Source: Cenococcum geophilum 1.58
Lineage: Eukaryota; Ascomycota; Dothideomycetes; Gloniales; Gloniaceae
Direction of reading: 5' to 3'
NCBI GenBank assembly: GCA_001692895.1
Contig: KV748213.1
Coordinates: forward strand, 1,178,001 to 1,242,000
Length of the DNA: 64,000 bases
A model generated the notes under the pieces. That model saw nothing but the letters and a program-made list of their open reading frames with translations. It searched no databases and was not told the DNA's origin. Made by a program: the position numbers and the translations under genes. The first letter of the stretch is position 1. Every line of letters starts with the position of its first letter. Shown here in pieces: positions 35,641 through 45,293 of the stretch.

Positions 35641-35873
35641 ACCCAGACTGCTAAAGTACCTAGATAAGTGAATAGAATGCTAGTATAATAAAGATAATAA
35701 GCTACCAGAAGAACATAAAGATAAAAACGCCCTAGAAATTTCTTAGTTATATAAGGTGTTAAAATATCTAGGAACTTTAACCGGCGGTTAAAGTTATCTA
35801 ATTGGTTAGATTCTCTTACTAAGACTTTTAGCGGCAAAGCCTAAGGGTAGGCTTTTTTAGAGGGGGGGGGTAA

Positions 35874-36100
35874 TGTTACGGCACTGGTAGAACTTAGCAG
35901 AACTACGCACCGGCAAGTTGCCATAGATTGCCGCATATTGCGGTCACGTGACGCGAAGATCGTATATAGCTTCGAGCGGCGCTCCCCTTCTTCTCCTTTC
36001 CTTTCTTTAGCTTTAGATTCTCGTTTATAGACAATCCAATCATACAGGCTTGCGCGACCCTTTTGCCGTACTTATATCTCGATTGACTGAGTCGCTAACA
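35874..36100 (+). repeat. 3' LTR of outer Ty3/gypsy element
   Basis: 227 bp, near-identical to 21219-21445. It is preceded by the G-rich polypurine tract and followed by the duplicated target site GTACT. Confidence 0.95.
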
Positions 36101-36105
36101 GTACT

Positions 36106-36850
36106 AAACTAAAAAGGGAAAAGCTTAAGCAATATTTAATAGACCAATATCTTCCTAACTTAGATATTTTGCTCTATAGCTTATTTTAAAGGAAGTTCTT
36201 TATACTTAATCTAAACTTCTTAAACCGGTTCCTTAAGTTAGGCTACTAGCATACTATAGAATTTATTTAGTTTTATTAAGGACTACTTAAAGCGTAATCT
36301 TACAGAGAAGACTAATAGAGTTAGTGCAATATCTAAGTTAGAGGCCCGTATTGTACGCGCTTTAAAATGCTAAAGTAAATATAGTATCTTTAAGCAGTAC
36401 TTTTACAGAAATCTCTTATAGTAGAAGTCTAATAATAAGATAGAGCGGATTAAGTACCCTACCTAAAATATATTATTATAGTTATAGATAGCATATAATA
36501 GAGGCATTTAGTTTATAGACATCTCTTTTAGTATAGTTAATTGGATTAATAACCTCTAGTTTAATAAGGGGCGTAAACTTATACTAATTACTAACGTAGG
36601 GGAGTTTTAGGATTGTATAATGGAATTAGATAGGAAATATTATATTATCTTAGATTTTAGTAAAACGAAAAGAGGATGGATATAGTATAATATTAAGGAG
36701 GACGAGGATCTTTTTAAGGAACGATATATTATCGCTAGGAAGAAGTCTAGCAAAGATAAGGATAAGATAGAGGATAGAGATAGATTGGGTGTTAAGGAGT
36801 ACTATATATTAGTTATTAGGCCGGCCGGTGTAGATAGCGAGCACTTTCTC
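36106..36850 (+). pseudogene. RIP-degraded gene remnant, possibly HET-like C-terminal region
   Basis: A plus-strand frame from about 36310 to 36850 reads well apart from TAG/TAA at former Gln or Trp: FIDISFSIVNWINNL, FNKGRKLILITNVGEF, YYIILDFSKTKRGW, EDEDLFKERYIIARKKSS, LGVKEYYILVIRPAGVDSE. The end resembles the C-terminal region of some fungal heterokaryon-incompatibility (HET) proteins (a YYxLVxRPxG theme); this is recollection, not proof. The first 200 bases follow the copia-like remnant across the gypsy insertion but give no clear domain. The RIP composition stops sharply near 36830. Confidence 0.35.
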
Positions 36851-37230
36851 AGTCTGTCATTATCACGAGGGTATAGTAGCGGCTCATAAAGTATGGCCAG
36901 TGCGCGTCGACCGTCCCTCCTGCTAGCTCCCGTAAGCCGTACTGTATATAACAACGAATATAAACAAGAATATGCGGAAACGCTTACAGCAAGTTGCAGA
37001 ATAGCTACACAGTCGTCACCCTTGACCGCCGGCTGCACGTGAACATGACGCCAAGATTTTCGCATCCTAAATCTTTCCCACCTAATAAACCCCGCGAATC
37101 GACAATCTGTCCCGCACACTCTCAACATCCTCGCTTGAACATTCACTCAATAAAGGGACAACTTAAGACCCCCGTATCAACAATACATGAATAAGTATCA
37201 CAATACCTCTAGCTCCGTCTTTTAAAGATA

Positions 37231-37937
37231 TACCTCAACGGAAGCCGTCCGCAGAGGCTCCTAAGTAAGTTACTTTAAGTTATATATAAAACACCTGCAC
37301 TAATCCGAGAACAAGGCTTGGGGTTAATATAATAACACTTTCTGTCGGAGCAGAGAATCCTGCGAATTTTTGCATCCATCAAGACGTTCTCTGCGCATCC
37401 GCACAATTCTTTGCGAATGCCACTAAGCGAGAATGGAAAGAAGCTCAGGACCGCGTTATTCCATTACCAGAAGACGATCCGCACGTTGTCTTAACGTATA
37501 TTCATTGGCTGTATACTGGAGTGTTCTTTACAGAAGAGGACGTTGAGATGGAGGTTGAGTGGGAGCGTCTCACATCTGCGTACATATTTGGGGATAAAAT
37601 TCAGGACGGCGACTACAAAGACGCTGCGATCGACGCGCTAATACAAAAGGTACTCAATGAGAAATCCTATCCTATCCACAAGACTCGCAAAATTTACGAG
37701 AACACTGTTGGTGGCGACTCAGCAAGGCGTCTATGGGTAGACTGGTTTGTTTATGTCAACGATGCAGAATGGATGGATGAGGCCAAAAGGAACTACTACA
37801 CCGAAGATTTCCTCTTTGATCTCTCCCAGGCACTTATGAAGTCCATTCGTGTTAAGGTAGCTCCCTATAAAGATAACACATGTGTTTACCACATTCATGG
37901 ACAAAAACCCTGTTACAAGAACCGGAGGTTCCCTTGA
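37231..37937 (+). CDS. BTB/POZ-domain protein, 5' end unresolved
   Basis: Exon 2 starts at about 37317 after a GTAAGT..CACTAAT..AAG intron (about 37267-37316). Its text is a fungal BTB domain: LGVNIITLSVGAENPANFCI, HQDVLCASAQFFANATKREW, LPEDDPHVVLTYIHWLYTG. A helical region (AYIFGDKIQDGDYKDAAIDA) follows, and the end is CVYHIHGQKPCYKNRRFP. BTB proteins dimerise and often act as Cullin-3 adaptors. The upstream exon frame PSFKDIPQRKPSAEAP joins in phase but has no ATG before a TGA, so a further exon may exist upstream (possibly in 36994-37194) or the 5' end has been lost at the edge of the transposon island. Confidence 0.7.
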
Positions 37938-38190
37938 AGGGATCAGCTCATGCTATGTTTCCTGAGTCTACGTGTGTAAGGTTTGTTACATGTGAGGGGA
38001 TTGTGGTTTGAAGGCGGACACTGCGCTTGCGCGCGCAAGCGGAAGGTGGCAGCACAAAGTCACCTGTGGAGATTAATGCATGGGTCAACGTCTTAGCCAC
38101 CCAAACGAGACAGCCACCCGAGACAGTGCACGGGCCTCATACCAAAATCAAAATCAAAACATCAAAATACTCCTTTACTACACCACCACT

Positions 38191-38810
38191 ATGTCCTCTA
38201 CTACCCCCCAATTGCTGTCGCTTGATCAAGGAGATCGAATGCAAATTGTTCTTCAATTATTGGAAGCCAATCCTAATCAATCTGGCCGTTTTCTTGCCCA
38301 AATATACGGTCTGTCGCCTTCTTCTGTTTACCATCGTCGCAACGGTCGCCAATTAAGCAAGGAGTATCACCAAAAGCTTTAAAAGCTCTTGGTTATTAAG
38401 GAGGACTCCCTAGTTAAATAGATTAATATAATGGGAGCCTGGGGTTGGCCACCTTGAATTTAATACCTTAAATCTATAGCTAAAAGCATCCTTACTGTAA
38501 AGAAGGGTCCTCTAGAGCTTACTCAACACTAGTATAAAAACTTCCTTACCTAACACCTAGAGCTTAAGGTTTAATTTGCCTAAGGCCTTAGTTAAGAGCG
38601 AAAGGATACTAGGGATCCGGAGATTATTAAAGAGTGGTTTAATCTCTATAAAGCTACTATTACTAAGTACGTAATCCCCCTAGGCGATTAATATAATATA
38701 GATAAAAAAGGAATTGTAATAGGGTTAGACAATAAGGTTAAGGTGCTTATTCCTTAATTAGAGGCTTAAGCCTTTCTTATAGAGCTGGGCAATCGCGATT
38801 GGGTGTCTAT
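38191..38810 (+). pseudogene. Pogo/Fot1-type (Tc1/mariner superfamily) transposase, truncated and degraded
   Basis: ATG 38191 opens MSSTTPQLLSLDQGDRMQIV, then a helix-turn-helix (GRFLAQIYGLSPSSVYHRRN). After stops that fit Gln and Trp codons the same frame reads INIMGAWGWPP, YKNFLT, HLELKV and RDPEIIKEWFNLYKATITKY, then YNIDKKGIVIGLDNKVKVLI and ELGNRDWVSI. This is the CENP-B-like DNA-binding part and the start of the DDE domain of pogo-type transposases (YNMDE-G theme). It then runs into unrelated sequence, so the catalytic 3' half is missing. No terminal repeats were seen. Confidence 0.75.
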
Positions 38811-39103
38811 TAACACGACGTCGCCCATATCCACGCCAACGTCCTTATCTGACACCTCACTGTCGCTCGAATTGCTCTGCTCGTCGTCCTCTACCTCTAC
38901 CTGCGTATTGACCTCTTCATCTACCTTTTTGTAGCCGCTTTTAAAGCCTTTGAGTGAGCCGTTGCTGCCTCAAATGTAATAGTAGATGCCTCTGCCGTCA
39001 ATTGCGCAGCGATCGCAAGCGCTTTGGCTGACGCAGCTTGATCCCTGCTTAAGCTTAAATAGGCAAGTGGTACAGTAAGACCCCCAACCGTCAAAGCCCA
39101 TAG
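38770..39103 (-). pseudogene. Cys-rich zinc-like fragment with acidic tail, unknown
   Basis: The minus-strand frame MGFDGWGSYCTTCLFKLKQG, then CVSQSACDRCAIDGRGIYYY meets one TGA and continues KGFKSGYKKVDEEVNTQVEV with a long acidic Ser/Asp/Glu tail. The CxxC..C..CxxC spacing resembles small cysteine-rich proteins often found near fungal transposons (inference). It overlaps the end of the pogo remnant. The single stop and lack of context make it probably a relic. Confidence 0.3.
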
Positions 39104-39752
39104 GCTACGTTACCGCCAACCAGCAAAATTGCGTTTACACCCGCCCACAAACATAGATCTCCACAATTTTCTAGTGTTCATAAGAACCATCTACGACTTT
39201 TAATCATGCTGCTTGAGGTCATCCGCTTCTTGCGCTGGATTTGGCCACTGCTGCTCTAGGTCTAGTCTTTACCGCACTGCATATGTATTTATGCAATGGT
39301 GCGTAGAGTTATGCCTTAGACTTCTTACGGCTAGCATTATACCGGTGCTATCGATGGCGTTCTTACCTGATGTAGCGGGTGAGGGAGATGGGGGGTGAAT
39401 CCAATTCGGAAAAATTTCTACGCGGAAGCCGATGTCGTCTTAGAATATTTTGATCAGAAGTCAGTCTGCACAAATGGTGACCATCGTAGTCCTTGATCTT
39501 CGTAGTCCTCTTATTCGATATCAACCTTCCAAGACGCGTCTAAAAATCTCTATAGCTAGGGTAGGCTCGTACATTAACTGGTCCAAACACTTAAAGTTGA
39601 ATGTGGCGTTAGGGACTCAATTATCTATAACACTCTTCAATATCTAAATACATTCGCTCAGACTACGGGATTACGGATCTGGGGACAATCAGGACTTCAT
39701 CCGGAAATGTCATTTTCGTCCTAGTGTTTCCCTTAACCCCCGAGGAAAAGAA

Positions 39753-40414
39753 TCAAATGGATATTTTCTCCAGCGCCTCTTCAATGTCCTTAGTCTCCTT
39801 CGCCCGCTGGCTCAATTTCTTCTCTCGACGAGAGATCGTAAGCGGCCTACTTTTTGCCCTTGCGGAAGTCTGGTGATTTCGAGTTCCGCCACTCCCACCA
39901 TTCTCACCATTCTCAGCGTCCCCGACATTCCCAGAATCGATCTCCATAGCATCAGCCGCCCTCCGAACAGACACCTTCCCTCTCCTCCTCCGCGCCGGAA
40001 TCTTCCCCCCGACTATCCCTCCCCACAGCCGCCCCAACCGCCCACCATACTCCCTCGTCTCGCCATCTCATCCCCCCATGACAACTCCTTGCTAACCGAA
40101 CCCAGCTCCCCATCCCTTAGCTTCGCCGCCTCCCGCTCCGCCCGCCGCCGCCGCATTGCCTGCGCATTCCGCTCGCGCTCCCGCCGCACGCGCTCTAGCA
40201 CGCGGATGCGCGCGACATCGAGGTACGCGCGCACCAGGATGACCGTCCCGTCGTCGGTGACGTTAGGCGGGGGCGTGCTGGCGCGTAGGTGGGAGAGCAG
40301 CGCGGCTTCTTGCGCGGAGTTGGCGGCAGAGGGGATCAGGAGTTCGGTCCGGTCTTGGGGGGTTCGTCGGGTTTTGGGTACAGTGAGATGGAGAGGCTGG
40401 CGCAGGGGCGGCAT
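39753..40414 (-). CDS. Unrecognised minus-strand protein, gene model unresolved (possible frameshift)
   Basis: Two overlapping minus frames look like one gene: 40414-40013 (EQDRTELLIPSAANSAQEA-like start region, then DDGTVILVRAYLDVARIRVL and an Arg-rich helix VRRERERNAQAMRRRRAERE) and 40037-39753 (LWGGIVGGKIPARRRRGKVS to EEALEKISI). They join naturally around EMARR / YGGRLG only with a shift of frame; no intron of usual length fits. A GC-rich frame further upstream (to 40702) may be the N-terminus, with low-complexity Pro/Ala between. No domain is recognised. Arg-rich coiled helices and basic patches suggest a nucleic-acid or organellar role, but this is a guess. Confidence 0.4.
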
Positions 40415-40749
40415 GCGAAGGCGGGGATGGGGCGGGGCTGCTGCTGGTGCTGGTGTTGGTGCTGGTGCTGGTGGTGCGTCGGCGCGCCCACACAGTTACT
40501 CGCGCACGGCGACGCTGTCTCCGTGTACCCGGTGCAGCCGCAGCGCAGCTGGGGCGCTATAGAGCAGTTGCGGTAGCAGGGCCGGGTCTCGAGTGCTGGC
40601 TGGGCGGATGTGCTGGAGGGTGTGGCGCGAGGTCACGTTGGGGAAGGTTAGGGTCCCCTGGATGGCGAGGACGGCGGCGCGGGAGATTGACGAGGCGATC
40701 ATTGCTGGGAGGTGTGGATGAGGTGGCGCTTGAAGGGGGTTTTTGATGC

Positions 40750-41780
40750 AGGAGAGCTAGAAGGGTTATGGGAAAAGGAAGTGGTGCCTTCGATTACCGT
40801 GAGTTCGCAGAAACGGTGAATGGTAAGATTTACTAATACAAGGCCTGCTATACGTGATCCGGAGCATGAATTTGTATTCCTTTTATCAAAGCCTATTCAG
40901 AGAATAGGTCTTCTCAGAATTAACTATTTGCATTTGCAGATGTATAGTAATTAGTCTGAAAAACAAGGGGCGGCCAGTCTCTTGGCGACGGGCTAATGCA
41001 TGGGCCAACTCTGTATATTCCGCGCCATGCCTATTCAGTGATCTAATACACTCTACATTCACCACATTTTATGTAGATAGACTATGGTCCTTCGTAGACT
41101 TTCACTCGATGGCCTACCTTTGAAGTCCATCCTTGCAGCATTAAATAGGTTGTGTTGACCTTGGCTCGTCAGAGGGGATCACGTGGCGGTCTCTTCTTCG
41201 CTGCAATCAATTGCAACAAACTTCTACGCTTTTTCTTGTACGTGATCTCTGAAAATCAAAGTGCCAACATATCACTCCTAGTGGCTCCAGCGGGCCAGGA
41301 AGTGGCCAGCAATGATGAAGCGAGGCTGCCCGAGACCTTACGGTGGCCACCCCAGTCTTGGGATCATCATTGGCTCGCGCTCATGGCCACTTTTCAGCCT
41401 TTTCTGTGAGGCCACCCTCCCTCCTGTACTTAAAGCAAGTCCATCCACAGGTTTTCCAAGCAATCCAACACTCTCACTTCTTCCCCCAGCCCATCACGGC
41501 TTGCATTAAAACTTCGCCCGCGGCATCAAACTTTCCCCTCTCCACTGTCGCCACCGGCGGCATGGGGAGGACCTCCCACAGCTGACTGTTCATCTAAGTG
41601 TAATCCTCAGCCTTACCTCATATTTTGATCGGCTTCCTTTTATATGATCTATATTTATTTGCTTCATCTAAATTTGTATTGTTAAGGTTTTTCGCAATTT
41701 TTTAGTTCTTTTAAAGCCAAAGCGCCATAATTAGAGCTTATCTTTGTCACTTGTCTTCGCATTGCGGGGACCTCTGTCTC
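40750..41780. other. Intergenic, nothing recognised
   Basis: Short frames only. The far end may hold an unseen first exon of the C2H2 gene at 41790-43050, whose start codon I could not place. Confidence 0.4.
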
Positions 41781-41789
41781 CGCCCTTGA

Positions 41790-43050
41790 AGCAAAATTTC
41801 CGTTTCTCCAACAAATTCCTGCGCGCCGTATATTTTCTTTCTTACGTATTCAAAGGAGTCACCACATTTCAACAACCTTTTTACCGATAATGAGGATACA
41901 CCAACGTTTCCTTTCGTGCGACCTGTAGAAGAGCAAGAGACGGAGCAATTTAACGTTGGTAGTACTGAAGATCAATCTGACCTTCCGAATTTTAAGCCAT
42001 GGACGGACAGCTGGGGTTCTGGAGATGCTCTGCACGAAAATGCCGACTTTTTTGAGATATTCTTAGGTGGTCCTTCCCCTCCAGAAACGGCCGTTCATGC
42101 AGGCCAGTTACCTATAGATCCCGTAAGTCGAGCTTTCGTCGCTATCCGGATGAGACAATACTCATCGTGCTCAGAATCTCGCTATCCAAGACTCATACGA
42201 GTTGGATCCTATCAGCATTACTCCGGTCTCTGAAAACGCACCAGGGCCGTCCATATCTTCCTTGCAGCCTATCCAATTAGTCTCACCAAGCCACTCTGAT
42301 TTCACGTTTTGGGACTCCGATGCAACCCAAACATTAAGTTATTCCGGCGGACCCACCAGTAATACTTCCACAGTCCATTTAATTAATCCAACGCCGCTAA
42401 TAACTCCGACTTTCTCTCTACAAACCGTTGAAAGTCTTGGGGTGCAAGATAGTGCTAGCTCTTGCAGCTACCGGCGTCATAGCCCGTTCGCCGGTGACAT
42501 TCAAGGAGCATTGAAGACTAGCTCTATTCTCCAGGACCCGGAAGTGACTGGTTCAACAGCTGCCGAAGAGGGCCCTTTTCTTTCTAGTCCAATTCGTTTA
42601 GAACGGCCCAGTACCAGACATACTTGCCAGTATTGCAGTTCTTCCTTCGAAAACCGTTCGTTGCTTCAGTATGTCTAAAATTCTTTGGCCGTCTGCAAAG
42701 TTGAAAAACTGCGCATCTGTTCACCCGCTCGGTGCTCTTTCCCTTGTGAGTTATTAAGAAATTTGCTAACCGCTCCCAGCCGCCATCTCAAGAAGCACAA
42801 CCGACCACATAAATGCACACATCCGGACTGTTCGAAGGGGTTCATCTCACCGAAGGACCTCCGCCGCCACGAACTCACTCACACCGATGTTTCGACTTTC
42901 TTCTGCACGGCCACGGGATGCAAGTACGTGAGAAAGGGCTTCATACGGAAAGATGCTTTAGCAAGACACGTGCGAAATATGCATGGAGATGCTTCAAAAG
43001 ATGCTTCGCCAAATTCTTCAAGCGTCTCTAGCCGCCGTACGGAGAGTTGA
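41790..43050 (+). CDS. C2H2 zinc-finger protein, probable transcription factor
   Basis: Exons by manual splicing: (about 41790)-42122, 42175-42668, 42780-43050; introns GTAAGT..CAG (52 bp) and GTATGT..CTAAC..CAG (111 bp), phases consistent. The N-terminal region is acidic and disordered (DNEDTPTFPFVRPVEEQETE). The middle is Ser/Thr/Pro-rich. The C-terminus has fingers: HTCQYCSSSFENRSLLHRHL (split by the second intron), then HKCTHPDCSKGFISPKDLRR, ELTHT, and FFCTATGCKYVRKGFIRKDA, ARHVRNMH. No ATG lies in frame between the stop at 41787 and the first conserved residues, so either an upstream exon exists or the start is lost. Nuclear role inferred from the fingers. Confidence 0.78.
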
Positions 43051-43195
43051 TCTTGAGTTTAGGTTGTGATGTTATGAACGGAGGAACTGTTTATCGCTCA
43101 TACCGGTTGCACTGACGGTTAGGACTCCCCGATTTTCACTTTGATGTATTAGCGGAATTCTCAATTGTTCGTTAATTTGGGGGCCCAATTCCAAA

Positions 43196-43398
43196 CGGCA
43201 CACGTGCAATTATGAGAACTGCGGAACAGCTTTCAATTCGATGAAGGACCACTGTCGCCATAAGAAGATACATGGTGACGAACGAAGCTTCCTGTGCAAT
43301 GCTGAGGGGTGCAAGTATAGTTCCATCCGGAAAGATGTGTTGAAAAGACACATGGACGTGTATGGGGAGAAGAATGAACGTAGAGATGTTGGAACGTA
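43196..43398 (+). pseudogene. Degenerate copy of C2H2 fingers next to the C2H2 gene
   Basis: An open plus frame without a start reads HTCNYENCGTAFNSMKDHCR, KKIHGDERSFLCNAEGCKYS and IRKDVLKRHMDVYGEKNE, ending TAG. The last part parallels the final finger of the gene just upstream (GCKYVRKGFIRKDALARHVR). It probably derives from duplication of the finger exon. It could also be an extra exon joined by splicing, but the upstream gene already has a stop. Confidence 0.6.
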
Positions 43399-43636
43399 GG
43401 GCAAGAAGGCGAAATTGTCATTGAGGCAGGGCGAAATCTAACTTAATTGTACCGGAGATTTTTGGACTACGAATTCGGATATTGGCCTTTCGAACTTGGT
43501 TTTCATCATTTGAGAAGTTGTTTTACTGTAACGGCCTTAGGACTTCATGAACATGTTTTCCTAATTTCGTCAAGATATGTCAGACGCCAAATGTGGCTTA
43601 GTCCCCCCCCTACCTATGACTCATCCATCATGTAAA

Positions 43637-44060
43637 ACGTGTTTGACCACTCCCCGGGCCACACCAGTCCTCGGGCCACTCCAAAAACCACCAAAAATCG
43701 AGAAAATCGCATTTTGATATCTTAACAACGGCTTTATAATAAATTCTAAAATTCTATAACTAACCTTTTATGCCTATTCTAAGACTCTACTCTGACTTTA
43801 GAAGTAATTCATTCAGTAGTTCTAGAGGAATAGCAATTTAGCTCAAAATTGGGGGCCAAAACTCAATATCTTGATAACGGCTAGGCTTATTATTCTAGAA
43901 CTTTAACAGGAGTCTTAGAATAGGCATAAAAGGCTAGCTATGAAATTTTAGAATTTATTATAAAGCCGTTGTCAAGATATCAAAATGCGATTTTCTCGAT
44001 TTTTGGTGGTTTTTGGAGTGGCCCGAGGACTGGTGTGGCCCGGGGAGTGGTCAAACACGT
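43637..44060. mobile_element. Palindromic (foldback) MITE, copy 2, 424 bp
   Basis: The arms start ACGTGTTTGACCACTCCCCG and end with its complement; the loop holds TTGGGGGCCAAAA, the same as copy 1. The shared inner text includes AAAAATCG, GATATCTTAACAAC and TTATAATAAATTCTA. It is almost the same length as copy 1 (426 bp). The right flank is TA; the left flank is AA, possibly a mutated TA. It ends 19 bases from the stop of the minus-strand gene at 44079. Confidence 0.85.
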
Positions 44061-44078
44061 TATATAGCCTCATTTTCT

Positions 44079-44577
44079 TCATAGATCAATCTTCACACGA
44101 GTTCTCACAAGATAGTTGAAATTCGATCTGTTGTGTCTGGTCTCTTCTACCTCTTTTCCCCCTCCTTCGCGTCTTGTCAGCCAGAATTTGAGGTTATATA
44201 TTGTCCCCATTGGCGTTGCCAATGGGGCCGGTCTTTTTGGGCCAATTGGGCAGTTTGACACGCCTAAACCCCCATAAACTGCCTTTACCTTATATCTTTG
44301 CCCTAACACCACCCCCAACCTGACTTTAAACCGCTCCAATTGCTCAGTAACTAGCAGGTACTCCAAGGTGCACCCAGCCTGGTTACGGCGGTCAAGCGTT
44401 CCCTTGTAGCAAAAACAGCCCTGGTGTTTCTCAATCTCCGCACGCTTAATCAATTTGGAAAGTTTTAAATCGCGCTTGATATCGACCTCTGGTTCTGGTG
44501 CTGGCACTGAAAGGACAACAGCAGCAAAAGCAGCAAAGAGGGTGGCAACCTATGGTGAAAGGATTTGATGGGCTCTG
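44079..44577 (-). CDS. Candidate small secreted protein, start unresolved
   Basis: The minus frame upstream of Met 44507 extends to a strong signal-peptide-like stretch, VATLFAAFAAVVLSVPAPEP, then EVDIKRDLKLSKLIKRAEIE with KR sites, then four cysteines (CFCYKGTLDRR, AGCTLEYLL, SNCPIGP) and a charged tail. Just before the signal peptide comes CACCATAGGTTGCC. It reads either as an intron acceptor (ATAG) or as a former ATGGTTGCC start with one extra base. I could not find a first exon with an ATG. No family is recognised. Confidence 0.45.
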
Positions 44578-44579
44578 TT

Positions 44580-45293
44580 TGGAGCGCAAGATACCTGGAG
44601 GGAGTCAGTGAAATTCTGTGGAGGAGATTTGAGTCTGGGTTGAAATCTAAGGCTGGGATACCGTTATCCGTATAGGTCGATATTCCTTTGGACTGTGTTG
44701 ATAAAGAGTTTCCTTTGTTTTTGTTTGAAGCCTACTTATACATTCGCTGTCCTCCGCCCTCATTTCTGACTTTTATATCTTTTACTCACGTTTTTGCAAA
44801 CGGGCCGCTGTACCGTCTTCGAAGCATCATGTAGTCCGGACGAGTGTCGAAAGTAGCACTATTACGCATCCGCTTATGCATACTATTAATCTACTCTGAA
44901 TTTACCGAATCCTGCGGGAATTCTGCGGAAACTCTAACGAGTCTTATAACAACTTCCCGGACTGACAAAGCCTTCACTGTACGAGCCTCGTGAGGAGATA
45001 TTAAGCTCTAGGCACGGTTTCAGCATCGCTGGCGTCATTTAGCCAGTAAAAGATATGGGCACATATGCACGATCAACATCGGTCCTTGATGGTATACAGC
45101 ACAACTTAATCAAACCGCCTCATTTTCTTCTCTCCGATAAATCCGACAAACCTCTAACTGAAAGAGTTACCAAGGCACAAGATAAAAATACCCCTTCATT
45201 TTCCAAATCGAGAACCTTTTCTTAGCTTTCATCGTTTAACCGTTCTAAAAATCCGCTCCGCGCTGGAACTGGGGAATTGACGAGAGGGGAAGC
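44580..45293. other. Intergenic, nothing recognised
   Basis: Short frames only. Probably holds the promoter of the minus-strand candidate secreted protein and the 3' untranslated region of the phosphate transporter gene. Confidence 0.45.

Larger units (their letters stand above)
21219..36100 (+). mobile_element. Outer Ty3/gypsy LTR retrotransposon (chromovirus type), RIP-degraded, carrying a nested element
   Basis: Two 227-bp LTRs (21219-21445 and 35874-36100) start TGTTAC and end TAACA. They are flanked by an identical 5-bp target duplication, GTACT (21214-21218 and 36101-36105). A G-rich polypurine tract, AGAGGGGGGGGG, precedes the 3' LTR. Order on the plus strand: gag, protease, reverse transcriptase, RNase H, integrase, chromodomain. 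Removing the nested element (26299-35194 plus one GTAAA) leaves about 6 kb, normal for the group. The coding sequence is full of TAG/TAA codons, so it is dead. Confidence 0.95.

Noticed and set aside
19880-36830. Starship-like cargo element or biosynthetic gene cluster
   Set aside because: No tyrosine-recombinase captain (DUF3435), polyketide or peptide synthase core, or cargo genes; the island is explained by LTR elements and MITEs.
40263-40576. Gly/Cys/Trp-rich plus-strand frames
   Set aside because: Products of a GCTGGT-type low-complexity stretch opposite the minus-strand gene.
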